From Ancrocorticia sp. (GTDB lineage Bacteria > Actinomycetota > Actinomycetes > Actinomycetales > Actinomycetaceae), in NCBI GenBank assembly GCA_022648165.1, contig JALCLX010000001.1, forward strand, positions 186,001 to 250,000: a stretch of DNA of 64,000 nucleotides, given 5' to 3'. The notes beneath the pieces were generated by a model. That model saw only the letters and a program-made list of their open reading frames with translations, was not told the DNA's origin and did not search any database. Positions within the stretch are counted from its first letter, which is position 1, and each line of letters opens with the position of its first letter. The translations under genes were made by a program, and so were the position numbers. Shown here in pieces: positions 20,259 through 32,300 of the stretch.

Positions 20259-20487
20259 GAAAACAGCCAACCCAGGCACAACAACACACTCCCACCCACA
20301 ACAACTCCACACAGCCCCGCACCAACCACAGGAAAACCGCCACCCAGAACACCGGCCCCACGAGCACCCGTCACAAATCGCGCGCCGTATCAAGTTTGCG
20401 CTTCGTGGACGCACGCGCTCTCCGAAAAGCGGACCCGCAATGTATCGTGACGCAGACTCTGAAAGAGCAGATGCCCCAACCGCGAAA

Positions 20488-20557
20488 CCTTTTCTTGCTC
20501 AAATCCAAGTTTTCCTCTACCCAACGTGAGCTCAAACCCCATCCAGCCAGAAAAAGC
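20488..20557. repeat. Dispersed inverted-repeat element, copy C
   Basis: Left arm CTTTTCTTGCT (20489-20499) and right arm AGCCAGAAAAAGC (20545-20557) flank a 45-bp spacer. This copy is the most diverged but keeps the geometry of A and B. Copies B and C are both followed within 60-100 bp by CCAGAAC-ACGACGACGCC-like sequence, so they may belong to a larger duplicated block. Confidence 0.6.
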
Positions 20558-20623
20558 TACACATACGCGCCCACGCCCAAGAACAACGGCAACCAGAACG
20601 CCAACACACTTGCGCCAGCCCCA

Positions 20624-20749
20624 GGCAACCGGGAAACAAACCGATCCAGAACGACGACGACGCCTCCACAACGCGGGCAACCGGGAAACGGAGCCCGATC
20701 CCTGACGCCCTCATGATGGACTACCTCCACACCCGGGCAACCGGCAAAT
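20624..20749. repeat. Three degenerate ~55-60 bp tandem units
   Basis: GGCAACCGGGAAAC at 20624, GGGCAACCGGGAAAC at 20675 and GGGCAACCGGCAAAT at 20735 each head a unit containing CCGATCC or CCGGATGG. Confidence 0.6.
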
Positions 20750-20790
20750 GGAAACCGGATGGTCAAACCAAGCAGAACCACCACACACAG

Positions 20791-20825
20791 AAAAAGGGGC
20801 CCCGCCGTTACCGGCGGGGCCCCTT
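20791..20825 (-). terminator. Intrinsic terminator of tuf
   Basis: A 14-bp perfect stem (20794-20807 with 20812-20825) is followed on the minus strand by a run of T (AAAAA at 20791-20795 in plus sense), 20 bp past the tuf stop. Confidence 0.92.
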
Positions 20826-20844
20826 CGCGTATTAGGTCAGAACA

Positions 20845-22035
20845 TCACTTGATGATCTTGGTGACACGGCCTGAACCGACCGTGTGGCCACCTTCGCGGA
20901 TTGCGAAGCCGAGGCCCTCTTCCATAGCGATTGGCTGGATGAGTTCCACAGTCATCAGGGTGTTGTCGCCAGGCATAACCATCTCGGTGCCCTCAGGCAG
21001 CGTGATGACGCCTGTCACGTCCGTGGTACGGAAGTAGAACTGCGGGCGGTAGTTGGTGAAGAACGGGTTGTGACGTCCGCCTTCTTCCTTCTTCAGCACG
21101 TAGACCTGGGCTTCGAACGTGGTGTGCGGCGTGATCGTTCCGGGCTTGGCTACAACCTGGCCACGCTCAACATCTTCACGCTTGGTGCCACGCAGAAGCA
21201 GACCGCAGTTCTCGCCGGCATCTGCGGTGTCCATCTGCTTGTGGAACATCTCGATGCCAGTGACGGTGGTCTTCTGGGTTGGACGCAGGCCGATGATCTC
21301 GACTTCTTCGTTCAGCTTGAGCTGGCCACGCTCTACACGGCCGGTCACAACGGTGCCGCGGCCGGTAATGGTGAAAACGTCCTCGATTGGCATCAGGAAC
21401 GGCTTCTCCAGATCGCGCACCGGATCCGGGAAGTAGTTGTCCACCTGGTCCATGAGCTCTTCGATGGCTGCAACCCACTTCGGATCGCCTTCCAGCGCCT
21501 TGAGAGCGGAAACGCGAACGATCGGAATGTTATCGCCGTCGTAATCCTGCGAGTTCAGCAGATCGCGGACTTCCATTTCGACGAGCTCAAGGAGCTCCTC
21601 GTCATCAACCATGTCAACCTTGTTGAGTGCCACGATGATGTCCGGCACGCCAACCTGACGGGCAAGCAGCACATGCTCGCGCGTCTGGGCCATTGGGCCA
21701 TCAGTCGCTGCCACAACCAAGATCGCGCCGTCCATCTGGGCTGCGCCGGTGATCATGTTCTTGATGTAATCGGCGTGGCCCGGGGCGTCCACATGGGCGT
21801 AGTGACGCTTTGCCGTCTGGTATTCAACGTGAGACACGTTGATGGTGATGCCGCGCTGGCGCTCTTCTGGAGCGTTGTCCACCTGGTCGAACGGAGTGTA
21901 CACGTTGAGATCCGGGTACTTGTCCGCAAGAACCTTGGTGATCGCTGCGGTTAGGGTGGTCTTGCCGTGATCGACGTGACCGATGGTGCCGATATTCATA
22001 TGCGGCTTGGACTTATCGTACTTGGCCTTAGCCAC
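20845..22035 (-). CDS. tuf: Elongation factor Tu
   Basis: A GTPase that delivers aminoacyl-tRNA to the ribosome. It is full length at 396 residues. The G1 motif GHVDHGKT is at 19-26 and the G4 motif NKVD near 137. The C-terminus [10 protein letters not shown] is normal and no residue stands out as unusual. GTG start at 22035 after an AGGAGG site. It is the last gene of the rpsL-rpsG-fusA-tuf string, 122 bp after fusA, followed by its own terminator. Confidence 0.98.
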   Translation of the reverse strand: MAKAKYDKSKPHMNIGTIGHVDHGKTTLTAAITKVLADKYPDLNVYTPFDQVDNAPEERQRGITINVSHVEYQTAKRHYAHVDAPGHADYIKNMITGAAQMDGAILVVAATDGPMAQTREHVLLARQVGVPDIIVALNKVDMVDDEELLELVEMEVRDLLNSQDYDGDNIPIVRVSALKALEGDPKWVAAIEELMDQVDNYFPDPVRDLEKPFLMPIEDVFTITGRGTVVTGRVERGQLKLNEEVEIIGLRPTQKTTVTGIEMFHKQMDTADAGENCGLLLRGTKREDVERGQVVAKPGTITPHTTFEAQVYVLKKEEGGRHNPFFTNYRPQFYFRTTDVTGVITLPEGTEMVMPGDNTLMTVELIQPIAMEEGLGFAIREGGHTVGSGRVTKIIK

Positions 22036-22157
22036 TTGGGCCCTCCTGGGACTCTAGATTGACTTAGAGCTGGTGTGTGAATGCGCGCGGCATCCGACCC
22101 GGCTTAAGTGCTATTACTTTTTTGTTTCGGTAACTGATTGTACAGGACCGGTGGGAC

Positions 22158-24284
22158 TCACTCGCCCCGGGTCTTCGCAATGATTTCCTCAGCCACAGCC
22201 TTCGGAACTTCAGCATAGGAGTCAAACTGCATGGTGTAAACCGCGCGGCCCTGCGTCTTGGAACGCAAGTCACCCACGTAACCGAACATTTCGCTCAGCG
22301 GAACGTTCGCGCGAATGATCTTGACTCCTGTCGCGTCCTCCATGGACTTGATCATGCCACGGCGAGAGTTCAAATCGCCAATAACATCGCCCATGTACTC
22401 CTCTGGAGTGCGGACTTCGACATCCATGATCGGCTCGAGGAGAACAGGGTGAGCGCGCTTTGCGGCCTCCTTGAACACCATGTTGCCTGCGATCTTGAAT
22501 GCCATTTCCGAAGAATCGACCTCATGGTAGGCGCCATCTTCGAGCGTCGCCTGAATGCCTACCATCGGGTAGCCAGCCAGGATACCTGTCTCCATGGCCT
22601 CCTGAATACCTTGATCCACAGATGGGATGTATTCCTTCGGCACACGGCCACCGGTAACTGCGTTGACGAACTTGTAAGTTTCGCCTTCTTCCGCGTCAAC
22701 GAGTGGCTCCATCGAGACAATCACGCGGGCAAACTGGCCTGAACCACCAGTCTGCTTCTTGTGGGTGTACTCGATATTCTTGACAGGCTTGCGAATCGTC
22801 TCGCGGTACGCGACCATCGGCGCACCCACGTTGGCGTCAACGTGGAATTCGCGCCGCATGCGATCGACCAGGATATCGAGGTGAAGTTCTCCCATACCGC
22901 CGATGACGGTCTGGCCGGTCTCCGGATCCTGATGCACCGTGAATGTTGGGTCTTCTTCTGCGAGCTTCTGGATGGCGATCGAAAGCTTCTCCTGATCGTT
23001 CTTCGACTTTGGCTCGATTGCCACGTGAATAACGGGATCAGGGAAGGTCATCGACTCCAGGATGATCGGATGATCAATGGCACACAAAGTGTCGCCCGTC
23101 TGCGTATCCTTCAGCCCGACGAAAGCGTAGATGTGACCAGCATGCGCCACTTCCACAGGGTTCTCTGTGTTGGCGTGCATCTGGAACATCTTCCCGATGC
23201 GCTCCTTCTTGCCCTTGGTGGAGTTCATCACCTGAGAGCCCTGTTCCGCCTTACCGGAGTACACGCGAATGTAGATCAGCTTGCCGTAGAACGGGTGGAC
23301 GGCTACCTTGAACGCCAGTGCGGAAAAGGGTTCCTTCTCAGAAGCGTGGCGGACTTCCGTTTCGCCGTCCTCTTCGTGCCCGGGCTTGAAGCCGCGTGTC
23401 GGTGGGATATCCACCGGGGCGGGAAGATAGTCGACGACGCCGTCGAGCAATGGTTGGACGCCCTTGTTCTTGTAGGCAGAGCCAGCGAACACTGGGTAGA
23501 TCTCCGAATCAATGGTCCGCTTGCGCAAGCCGGCCTTGATTTCGTCGACGGTCAATTCGCCCTCTTCGAGGTACTTTTCCGTCAGCTCGTCGGTAGCTTC
23601 CGCCGCGGCCTCCATCGCGTCGTTGTAATACTTCTGCGCCTTTTCCTTGAGCTCCTCGGGGATTTCTTCCTCGACGACGAGCGAGCCGCGCGTCTCCTTG
23701 CCGTTCTCGTCTTTCTCCGGGAAGCGCAGCGCCTTCTGCTTGAGAACGTCCACAACGCCGGAGAACTCGTTTTCGGCGCCAATCGGGAACGTCAGGACTA
23801 CGGCGGTCGCATGGAGGCGATCGTGGATCGTCTGCACTGAGAAATCAAAGTCTGCGCCCAGCTTATCCATCTTGTTCACAAAGCAGATGCGCGGGACGTT
23901 GTACTTGTCGGCCTGGCGCCACACAGTCTCAGACTGCGGCTCCACACCCTCCTTGCCGTCAAACACTGTGATGGCGCCGTCCAGGACGCGCAGTGAACGC
24001 TCCACTTCCACGGTGAAGTCCACGTGTCCTGGGGTGTCGATCAAATTGATCTGTACGCCTTTCCAAAAGGCAGTGACTGCGGCAGAAGTAATGGTGATAC
24101 CGCGTTCCTTTTCCTGCTCCATCCAATCGGTGGTAGATGCACCATCGTGGGTTTCACCGATCTTGTAATTAATGCCGGTGTAGAAAAGGATGCGCTCGGT
24201 GACGGTGGTCTTACCAGCGTCAATGTGCGCCATAATACCGATATTGCGGACCTTCGTGAGGTCGGTCAGCACTTTAAGTGCCAC
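22158..24284 (-). CDS. fusA: Elongation factor G
   Basis: A translocation and ribosome-recycling GTPase of 708 residues. The P-loop AHIDAGKT is at 19-26. [10 protein letters not shown] belongs to switch I, DTPGHVDF to G3 and [10 protein letters not shown] to G4. The C-terminal domain signature [19 protein letters not shown] is present. It lies 54 bp downstream of rpsG in the conserved str-operon order. Confidence 0.98.
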   Translation of the reverse strand: MALKVLTDLTKVRNIGIMAHIDAGKTTVTERILFYTGINYKIGETHDGASTTDWMEQEKERGITITSAAVTAFWKGVQINLIDTPGHVDFTVEVERSLRVLDGAITVFDGKEGVEPQSETVWRQADKYNVPRICFVNKMDKLGADFDFSVQTIHDRLHATAVVLTFPIGAENEFSGVVDVLKQKALRFPEKDENGKETRGSLVVEEEIPEELKEKAQKYYNDAMEAAAEATDELTEKYLEEGELTVDEIKAGLRKRTIDSEIYPVFAGSAYKNKGVQPLLDGVVDYLPAPVDIPPTRGFKPGHEEDGETEVRHASEKEPFSALAFKVAVHPFYGKLIYIRVYSGKAEQGSQVMNSTKGKKERIGKMFQMHANTENPVEVAHAGHIYAFVGLKDTQTGDTLCAIDHPIILESMTFPDPVIHVAIEPKSKNDQEKLSIAIQKLAEEDPTFTVHQDPETGQTVIGGMGELHLDILVDRMRREFHVDANVGAPMVAYRETIRKPVKNIEYTHKKQTGGSGQFARVIVSMEPLVDAEEGETYKFVNAVTGGRVPKEYIPSVDQGIQEAMETGILAGYPMVGIQATLEDGAYHEVDSSEMAFKIAGNMVFKEAAKRAHPVLLEPIMDVEVRTPEEYMGDVIGDLNSRRGMIKSMEDATGVKIIRANVPLSEMFGYVGDLRSKTQGRAVYTMQFDSYAEVPKAVAEEIIAKTRGE

Positions 24285-24338
24285 GTGTGGTTCTCTTTTC
24301 GTCAGAGGACGCGAATTGTTGCCCGCGCCCGATGGACA

Positions 24339-24809
24339 TTACCAGCGGTAGTGAGCGAATGCCCTGTTGGACTCCGCCATACGATGCGTATCTTCACGGC
24401 GCTTCACAGCGGCACCAAGGCCATTGGATGCATCGAGAATCTCATTCATGAGGCGCTCGGTCATCGTCTTTTCACGCCGATCGCGCGCGTAATCAACCAG
24501 CCAACGCAGTGCGAGTGTGGTCGCACGGCCAGGCTTTACCTCTACAGGAACCTGGTAGGTAGCACCGCCAACGCGGCGGGAGCGCACTTCCAGGGAGGGG
24601 CGGATATTATCCATCGCGCGCTTGAGAACTTGGAGCGGGTCTTGACCGGACTTTTCGGCTACACCTTCCAGTGCGCCATAGACGATGCGCTCTGCAACAG
24701 ACTTCTTGCCGTCAACCAGTACGCGGTTGACGAGCTGAGTGACCATGGTAGATCCGTAGACGGGATCATTGACGAGTGGACGCTTGCGAGCAGGTCCCTT
24801 GCGTGGCAT
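24339..24809 (-). CDS. rpsG: 30S ribosomal protein S7
   Basis: A primary 16S rRNA-binding protein that nucleates the 30S head, 156 residues. It begins [20 protein letters not shown]. The central signature [18 protein letters not shown] is intact. Its ATG overlaps the rpsL stop by one base (TAATG-type coupling). Confidence 0.98.
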   Translation of the reverse strand: MPRKGPARKRPLVNDPVYGSTMVTQLVNRVLVDGKKSVAERIVYGALEGVAEKSGQDPLQVLKRAMDNIRPSLEVRSRRVGGATYQVPVEVKPGRATTLALRWLVDYARDRREKTMTERLMNEILDASNGLGAAVKRREDTHRMAESNRAFAHYRW

Positions 24810-25183
24810 TACTTCTTCTCCTTCTTGGCGCCATAACGGCTACGAGCCTGCTGGCGATTCTTCACGCCCTGCGTGTCGAGCGCACCGCGGACGATCTTGT
24901 AACGAACGCCCGGGAGATCGCGAACACGGCCGCCACGGACCAAAACGAGCGAGTGCTCCTGGAGGTTATGCCCTTCACCGGGGATATATGCGGTCACCTC
25001 GATGCCCGAAGACAAACGGACACGGGCAACCTTACGGAGAGCCGAGTTCGGCTTCTTCGGTGTGGTGGTGAATACACGGGTGCAGACACCACGGCGCTGC
25101 GGGCTTTGCTTGAGCGCCGGTGTCTTGGACTTTCCGACCTTACTGCTGCGGCCCTTCCGGACCAGCTGCTGAATAGTGGGCAC
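24809..25183 (-). CDS. rpsL: 30S ribosomal protein S12, with Arg at position 88
   Basis: A decoding-centre protein of 124 residues. It begins [12 protein letters not shown]. The loop [12 protein letters not shown] carries Lys43, and [10 protein letters not shown] is normal. The second conserved loop reads [12 protein letters not shown], putting Arg (codon CGC) where most bacteria have Lys88 (M. tuberculosis numbering). K88R/K87R is a well-known streptomycin-resistance substitution. GTG start at 25183 behind AGGAGAA. It is the first gene of the str operon. Confidence 0.98.
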   Translation of the reverse strand: MPTIQQLVRKGRSSKVGKSKTPALKQSPQRRGVCTRVFTTTPKKPNSALRKVARVRLSSGIEVTAYIPGEGHNLQEHSLVLVRGGRVRDLPGVRYKIVRGALDTQGVKNRQQARSRYGAKKEKK

Positions 25184-25359
25184 TATTTCTCCTGATGTTT
25201 TATCTACTCGTCTACTGCGCTCCGGGCCGGGCGGAAACGCCGCTCATCCGGATTCAGCCGCGACATCTCGCGGGCTGTGAGGGCCGAAACCCTCGGGCAA
25301 CCTACACAAGATTAGCGGCTGGCCTCAATCTTCGTCAAAGAATGCAGGCTAGTGGTGGC

Positions 25360-25408
25360 GGGAAACACACGGTTTCCCGGGTGGTGCGGCGAGTCGCCCC
25401 GCCGCACC
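25360..25408 (-). other. Two adjacent hairpins between rpoC and rpsL
   Basis: A 9-bp perfect stem (25383-25391 with 25400-25408, 8-nt loop) and a 7-bp stem (25360-25366 with 25372-25378) lie 28 bp after the rpoC stop. There is no clear T run, so they may be a weak terminator, a processing site or an attenuator ahead of the str operon. The rest of the 253-bp gap shows nothing else certain. Confidence 0.5.
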
Positions 25409-25436
25409 GGGAAGCTATCTGTGCTAAAGGAAGCGG

Positions 25437-28400
25437 CTAGAATGCGCCGTAACCAGAGCTCAGATCGAAATCGGGATAGTCGCCGTAGCTGTAACCGTCG
25501 TCAAACGGCTCCAGATCGCGGTGGCTAAATCCATTGTTCTTTTCAAATTCAAGCCGCGCTTCAGGCGTCGGTTCCACAGTGGCGTGGCGCAGCTGCTCCA
25601 AACCAGTCCCGGCTGGGATCAGCTTGCCAAGAATCACGTTCTCCTTGAGGCCCGAAAGCGGATCGGACTTCGAGTTGAGCGCGGCCTCCGTAAGCACCTT
25701 GGTGGTCTCTTGGAACGACGCCGCAGAAAGCCACGAGTCAGTTGCCAGAGACGCCTTGGTGATACCCATGAGTTCGGGACGGCCGGATGCGGGCTTACCG
25801 CCTTCGGCCATCGCGGCGCGATTCTCGTCTTCGAATACGGAGACATCGACCAATTCGCCTGGCAGGAGCTTCGTGGTGCCCGCCTCCAGCACGGTGACCC
25901 GGCGGAGCATCTGCCGAACAATCACCTCGATGTGCTTGTCGTGGATCTCGACGCCCTGGGAACGATACACGGCCTGGACTTCGTTCACGATGTGCTCTTG
26001 CGCGGCGCGCCGGCCGTTGATACGGAGAACCTTCTTCGGATCCACCGAACCTTCCACCAGCTGCTGGCCAACGTTGGCATGCCCGCCTTCGGGGACCAGC
26101 AGCTTCGCACGCCGAGACACCTGGTAGGAGAGGTCCTCGTCGCCGTCGTCGCGCGTAATGATCAGGCGGCGGGTACGTTCGCCGTCTTCCACCTTGAGCG
26201 TGCCACTCGCCTCCGCGATTGGCGCCTCGCCCTTCGGTGTGCGCGCCTCGAACAACTCCTGCACACGCGGAAGACCCTGCGTAATGTCGTCAGCCGAAGC
26301 CGAACCGCCAGTGTGGAACGTACGCATCGTCAGCTGGGTACCGGGCTCGCCGATAGACTGCGCAGCAACGATACCCACGGCCTCGCCGATGTCCACCAGT
26401 TTGCCCGTGGCCATTGAGCGGCCATAGCACATGGCACACACACCTACGCGCGATTCGCACGTCAGCACCGACCGCACCACAACTTCAGTGATACCGGCAG
26501 CAATCAACTTCTCGATCGCCACATCGCCCAGATCGGTCCCGGCCGCGACGATGACGTTTCCGTCCTTATCTGCGATGTCGCGCGCCAGCGTACGGGCGTA
26601 CACCGAGGTATCCAACGTTTCGTCGGGCACCAGCTTGCCGTCCTCACCCACAGTTGCGATCCGCTTGGTCAGGCCGCGATGGGTACCACAGTCGCGTTCA
26701 CGCACGATAACGTCCTGCGAAACGTCCACCAGGCGCCGTGTGAGATAACCAGAATCGGCAGTGCGCAACGCGGTGTCGGCCACGCCCTTGCGGGAACCGT
26801 GTGTGGCGATGAAGTACTCCAACACGGAAAGTCCCTCGCGATAATTCGACTGAATTGGTCGCGGAATAATGTTGCCCTTCGGGTCTGCCACGAGGCCACG
26901 CATGCCGGCGATCTGACGAACCTGCTCCCAGTTACCACGCGCGCCAGAGGAGACCATCCGGTTCACAACGTTCGTATCGGAGAAGTTCTGCCGCATCTCC
27001 GTGGCGATTTCGTCGGTGACGTTCGACCACAGATCCACCAAGTCGCGCCGGCGATCCTCATCCTCAATACGCCCTGTGAGGAACTGGTGCTCGATCCGGG
27101 CCGCGTCCTCTTCAGCTTTACGCAGGATTTCCGGTTTGGATTCGGGAACGACGACGTCGGATACGGCGATCGTCACACCCGAGCGTCCGGCCCAGTAGAA
27201 GCCGGTGGCCTTCAAAGCGTCAAGAGACGCACCCACAGCAACCTTTTCGTAGCGCTCGGCAAGTTCGTTGACGATCGCGCCAAGCACCTTCTTGTCCACA
27301 ACCGTATTGACGTACGGGAAATCGGTGGGAAGTGTTTCGTTGAAAAGGGCACGCCCCAGCGTGGTCTCCAACAAAATCTCATCGCCCTTTTCGTAGTTCT
27401 CCGGGGGAACCCAGCCACGCGGCGGAACCATATCCGCCTCGAAGCGGATGGTGCACGGCGCATTGAGGTGGAGTTGGCCCAGGTCCATCGCCATCTGCGC
27501 CTCAGATACAGACGAGAAGTAGCGGCCTTGACCGGGCAGGCCCTCACGAAGCGTGGTCAAGTGGAATAGCCCGATGATCATGTCCTGCGACGGCATAGTC
27601 ACCGGACGTCCGTCCGACGGCTTCAGGATATTGTTTGCCGAAAGCATCAAAATGCGGGCCTCTGCCTGCGCTTCCACCGAAAGCGGAAGGTGCACAGCCA
27701 TCTGGTCGCCGTCGAAATCAGCGTTGAACGCGCCACAGACCAACGGGTGAAGCCGGATTGCCTTGCCTTCGATCAGTTGCGGTTCAAAAGCCTGAATACC
27801 CAGCCGGTGCAACGTCGGTGCACGGTTCAACAGCACCGGATGCTCCTGGATCACTTCTTCCAACACATCCCACACTTCGGGGCGCTGCCGGTCAATCAGC
27901 CTCTTCGCAGCCTTGATGTTCTTCGCGATCTCCAAGTCCACCAGACGCTTCTGGACGAACGGCTTGAACAGCTCTAGGGCCATCACTTTGGGAAGGCCGC
28001 ACTGATGCAGTTTCAACGTCGGCCCAACCACGATCACGGAACGGCCTGAATAATCCACGCGCTTACCCAGAAGGTTCTGGCGGAAACGCCCTTGCTTACC
28101 CTTCAACATATCGGACAAGGACTTCAGCGGGCGGTTGCCGGCACCCTGAACCGGGCGGCCACGGCGGCCGTTGTCGAAAAGTGCGTCCACAGCTTCCTGC
28201 AGCATGCGCTTCTCGTTGTTCACCATGATCTCCGGCGCACCCAAATCGAGCATCCTCTTCAGGCGGTTATTCCGGTTGATAACGCGGCGGTACAGATCGT
28301 TCAGATCGGAGGTGGCGAAACGGCCTCCATCCAACTGAACCATTGGCCGCAAATCCGGTGGAATTACCGGAATCGCGTCGAGCACCATGGCTTCAGGCTT

Positions 28401-29321
28401 CGTGCCGGACTGCAAGAAGGCGTTGATCACCTTGATGCGCTTGAGTGCACGGGCCTTGCGCTGGGCCGTGCCATTTTCGATAACCTCTACTAGGTTGTCA
28501 TGTTCCGCTTGCAGATCGAAATTGCGAAGGCGCTTCTGGATCGCCTCAGCTCCACGGGACGCGGAGAAGTAATCTGAATAGCGAGACTCCATCTCACGGT
28601 ACAGATCCTCATCACCCTCCAGGTCTCCAACCCGGAGCTTAGTGAAGCGGTCCCACACCGCATCGAGACGCTCGATATCAGCATCCGCACGTTTCCGGAT
28701 GCGGCCCAGATCCGATTCGGCGGCGCGCTTCAGCTTCGCCTTCACATCTGCCTTCTGGCCCTCTTCCTCGGCCGTTGCCAGATCGGCTTCCAACTTCTGC
28801 TGGCGCTCCTCGAGCTCCACATCGCGCGCCTTTTCCAGCGCCACGCGTTCCAACTCGTATTCGGATTGCAGTGTGGGAAGATCCTCGCGCCGCGCCTCTT
28901 CATCAACATCCGTCACCATGTAGGCGGCGAAGTAAATGACTTTCTCCAGATCCTTCGGGGCGATGTCCAGAAGGTAGCCCAGGCGGGATGGCACACCCTT
29001 GAAGTACCAGATGTGCGTCACTGGCGCTGCCAGCTCAATGTGCCCCATGCGTTCACGGCGCACCTTCGAACGCGTCACTTCAACGCCACAGCGCTCGCAT
29101 ACGATTCCCTTGAAACGGGGGCGCTTGTACTTACCGCACGCGCATTCCCAGTCGCGTGTGGGTCCAAAAATACGCTCGCAGAAAAGGCCGTCCTTTTCCG
29201 GCTTCAGCGTACGGTAGTTGATTGTCTCAGGCTTCTTGACCTCACCATGAGACCACGCACGGACATCGTCCGAAGTGGCCAAAGCGATGTGCAGCTGATC
29301 GAAACGATTAACGTCGAGCAA
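25437..29321 (-). CDS. rpoC: RNA polymerase beta' subunit
   Basis: The catalytic subunit of RNA polymerase, 1294 residues, the usual actinobacterial length. It begins [19 protein letters not shown]. An N-terminal zinc site is formed by [20 protein letters not shown]. The catalytic Mg-binding motif [12 protein letters not shown] and a second cysteine cluster ([12 protein letters not shown]) are intact. It follows rpoB after 74 bp. Confidence 0.98.
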   Translation of the reverse strand: MLDVNRFDQLHIALATSDDVRAWSHGEVKKPETINYRTLKPEKDGLFCERIFGPTRDWECACGKYKRPRFKGIVCERCGVEVTRSKVRRERMGHIELAAPVTHIWYFKGVPSRLGYLLDIAPKDLEKVIYFAAYMVTDVDEEARREDLPTLQSEYELERVALEKARDVELEERQQKLEADLATAEEEGQKADVKAKLKRAAESDLGRIRKRADADIERLDAVWDRFTKLRVGDLEGDEDLYREMESRYSDYFSASRGAEAIQKRLRNFDLQAEHDNLVEVIENGTAQRKARALKRIKVINAFLQSGTKPEAMVLDAIPVIPPDLRPMVQLDGGRFATSDLNDLYRRVINRNNRLKRMLDLGAPEIMVNNEKRMLQEAVDALFDNGRRGRPVQGAGNRPLKSLSDMLKGKQGRFRQNLLGKRVDYSGRSVIVVGPTLKLHQCGLPKVMALELFKPFVQKRLVDLEIAKNIKAAKRLIDRQRPEVWDVLEEVIQEHPVLLNRAPTLHRLGIQAFEPQLIEGKAIRLHPLVCGAFNADFDGDQMAVHLPLSVEAQAEARILMLSANNILKPSDGRPVTMPSQDMIIGLFHLTTLREGLPGQGRYFSSVSEAQMAMDLGQLHLNAPCTIRFEADMVPPRGWVPPENYEKGDEILLETTLGRALFNETLPTDFPYVNTVVDKKVLGAIVNELAERYEKVAVGASLDALKATGFYWAGRSGVTIAVSDVVVPESKPEILRKAEEDAARIEHQFLTGRIEDEDRRRDLVDLWSNVTDEIATEMRQNFSDTNVVNRMVSSGARGNWEQVRQIAGMRGLVADPKGNIIPRPIQSNYREGLSVLEYFIATHGSRKGVADTALRTADSGYLTRRLVDVSQDVIVRERDCGTHRGLTKRIATVGEDGKLVPDETLDTSVYARTLARDIADKDGNVIVAAGTDLGDVAIEKLIAAGITEVVVRSVLTCESRVGVCAMCYGRSMATGKLVDIGEAVGIVAAQSIGEPGTQLTMRTFHTGGSASADDITQGLPRVQELFEARTPKGEAPIAEASGTLKVEDGERTRRLIITRDDGDEDLSYQVSRRAKLLVPEGGHANVGQQLVEGSVDPKKVLRINGRRAAQEHIVNEVQAVYRSQGVEIHDKHIEVIVRQMLRRVTVLEAGTTKLLPGELVDVSVFEDENRAAMAEGGKPASGRPELMGITKASLATDSWLSAASFQETTKVLTEAALNSKSDPLSGLKENVILGKLIPAGTGLEQLRHATVEPTPEARLEFEKNNGFSHRDLEPFDDGYSYGDYPDFDLSSGYGAF

Positions 29322-29395
29322 GATTCCTACTTCCTCAGGTTCTTGGCATTCAGGTATCTAATAGGCACCGAGCAGCCGGGTTGCCCCGGCACACA

Positions 29396-32300
29396 TCAGA
29401 AATCGGCGCCTGTTGTGAGGTCCTCCAGACCGGTGGGCATGGCCATCGGCTCTGGGGTCGCGAACTGGTCTTCTTCCGCATCCTGGAGGTTGATAGCCTC
29501 TCCCTGGGCGTCGAGCGCCTCGACGTTCAGGCACAGAGAGCGCATCTCCTGAATGAGCACCTTGAAGGACTCGGGGATACCAGGCTCCGGAACGTTATCG
29601 CCCTTGACGATGGCTTCGTACACCTTGACACGGCCCACCGTGTCATCCGACTTGATCGTCAGCATCTCTTGCAAGGTGTGCGCAGCACCGTACGCCTCAA
29701 GCGCCCACACTTCCATCTCTCCGAAGCGCTGCCCACCGAACTGTGCTTTTCCACCCAGCGGCTGCTGCGTCACCATCGAGTATGGACCAGTAGAACGCGC
29801 ATGGATCTTGTCGTCAACCAAGTGGTGCAACTTCAGCATGTACATGTAGCCCACGGAAACGGGATCTGGGAACGGTTCGCCGGATCGACCATCGAACAAC
29901 CGGGCTTTACCCTGCTCGTTCACCAGGTATTCTCCGTCGCGGTTCGGAAGCACGGACTTAATCAGGCCGTCGATCTCATCGGACGTGACGCCGTCGAACA
30001 CCGGCGTGGCAACACGCTGGCCGGGTTTACCCGTCACAGCATCTTCCGGAAGCCGTAGCGCCCACTCTTCACCATTACGGCGCGCCTCAGACGCATCCCA
30101 ACCCTGTGACGCGACCCATCCCAAGTGGAGTTCGTAGACCTGGCCCAAGTTCATACGGCCCGGCACGCCGAGCGGATTCAGGATGATGTCCACCGGAGTG
30201 CCATCTTCCATAAACGGCATGTCTTCGAGCGGAAGAATCTTGGAGATGACGCCCTTGTTACCGTGGCGCCCAGCCATTTTGTCGCCAATCGTGATCTTGC
30301 GCCGCTGCGCGATGTACACACGCACGGTCTCATTGACGTCTGCGGCCAGTTCGTCGTTGTTGTCCTTCGTGAACTGACGCACGCCAATCACAATGCCCGA
30401 TTCGCCGTGCGGCACGCGCAGAGACGTATCGCGGACTTCCTTCGCCTTCTCACCGAAGATCGCACGCAGCAGGCGCTCTTCGGAAGTCAGCTCGGTTTCG
30501 CCCTTTGGCGTGATCTTTCCGACCAGAATATCGCCGGCCTGGACTTCTGCCCCGATCCGAATGATGCCATGCTCATCCAGGTGAGACAGCATTTCTTCGG
30601 AAACATTCGGGATATCCCGCGTGATCTCTTCCGGTCCGAGCTTCGTATCGCGTGCGTCGACTTCGTGTTCCTCAATGTGGATCGAGGTCAGCAAATCGTC
30701 ACGCACGCAGCGCTCGGAAAGAATAACGGCGTCCTCGTAGTTGTAACCGTTCCATGACATGAACGCAACCAGCAGGTTCTGGCCAAGCGCCAATTCGCCG
30801 CCCTCGGTAGCCGGGCCGTCCGCAATGAGCGAGCCCTTCTCCAGCCGGTCACCTTCGGACACCACAACACGCTGATTAGTGCAGTTGCCGGGGTTCGAAC
30901 GTTCGAACTTCGTCATCTTGTACACAACGTGTTTACCGTCGTCCTGCTCAACGTGGACGGCGTCGGCATCGACCTCTGTCACAACACCCGGAGCGTCCGC
31001 AACCGTCACGTCGCCGGCGTCAACTGCGCACCGCATCTCCATCCCGGTACCCACAAACGGGGAAACCGGGCGAATCAACGGAACCGCCTGGCGCTGCATG
31101 TTCGCCCCCATCAGGGCTCGGTTCGCATCATCATGCTCCAAGAACGGAATCATTGCCGTACCCACGGAGCACATCTGACGTGCAGAAACGTCCATGTAAT
31201 CGATCTCGTCCACCGGCACCAGCGCAGGTTCGCCACCTGGCATACGGCACAGTGTTTCCTCGTCGATAAAGTGCCCTGATTCGTCCAACGGCGCTTCGGC
31301 CTGAGCGATGATTACTCGCTCTTCGTCATCCGCCTGGAGGTAATCGATCTGGTCCGTCACGCGGCCATCGACCACCTTGCGGTATGGCGTTTCGATGAAG
31401 CCAAACGAATTGATCCGGCCGAATGATGCCAACGATCCGATTAGGCCCACGTTTGGACCTTCAGGCGTTTCAATCGGGCACATGCGGCCGTAATGCGACG
31501 GATGGACGTCGCGGACTTCCACGCCTGCGCGATCACGCGACAGGCCACCAGGGCCGAGGGCCGAAAGGCGGCGCTTGTGCGTCAAACCGGCCAGCGGATT
31601 GTTCTGGTCCATGAACTGGGATAGCTGCGATGTTCCGAAGAATTCTTTGATCGCTGCAACGATTGGGCGAATGTTGATCAGCGACGACGGCGTAATTGCC
31701 TCCGTCTCCTGCGTTGTCATACGTTCGCGGACCATCCGGTCCAGCCGCGCCAAGCCCGTACGGACCTGGTTCTGGATCAGCTCGCCCACGGCGCGGATAC
31801 GGCGATTGCCGAAGTGATCGATATCGTCCGTCTCCACCTTGACCGGCACGCCATCGGGCGCGCACACCACTTCGTCCGCACCGATATGAAGCGCCAGCAT
31901 GTAGCGCAACGTTGCCGTAATGTCCTCGATGCCGAGCTGGCGTGACGTCTTGTCAGCGGGAAGGCCCAGCTTCTTGTTGATCTTGTAGCGGCCCACCTTC
32001 GCGGTATCGTACCGCTTGGTGTTGAAGTAGAAGTTATTCAGCAGCGTGCGGCCAGCATCCGCCGTAGGCGGTTCGCCCGGACGCAGCTTGCGGTACAGAT
32101 CCTGCAAGGCTTCTTCCTGCGTATGGACTGTATCTTTCTCCAAGGTTTCAATCAGTGCAGGGAAATCAGCGAACGTTTCACGGATCTCTGATTCGGAAAG
32201 TCCCAGCGCCTTCAAGAACACGGTGACGGACTGCTTGCGCTTGCGGTCAACGCGCACGCCCACGGCATCGCGCTTATCGATCTCAAACTCCAGCCATGCG

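Larger units (their letters stand above)
19776..20790. other. 1-kb intergenic region without a credible gene, C/A-rich on the plus strand
   Basis: Between the YesL gene and the tuf terminator I find no convincing protein. The open frames are short, overlapping and of biased Pro/Thr/Asn/Arg composition without domains. The plus strand from about 19960 to 20700 is rich in C and A and poor in G and T, the composition of Rho-utilisation sites downstream of a plus-strand operon. The stretch holds two copies of the dispersed inverted-repeat element and several degenerate tandem repeats, including CCTCTCGCCGCCC-type units near 19840 and ACCGGCGCGCACCC twice near 19966-19998. Confidence 0.7.

Noticed and set aside
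19871-20716. Overlapping frames of 60-130 codons on both strands in the C/A-rich gap
   Set aside because: Composition is dictated by the base bias (Pro, Thr, Arg, Asn), frames overlap each other and the repeats, and no ribosome sites are seen.
20884-21954. A 356-codon plus-strand frame opposite tuf
   Set aside because: Antisense shadow of EF-Tu with no supporting start signal.
22761-23840. A 359-codon plus-strand frame opposite fusA
   Set aside because: Antisense shadow of EF-G; His/Arg/Leu-biased composition and no recognisable motif.
25521-27569. Long plus-strand open frames (up to about 300 codons) opposite rpoC
   Set aside because: They are antisense to a highly conserved gene, have no domain, ribosome site or promoter, and are expected in G+C-rich DNA.
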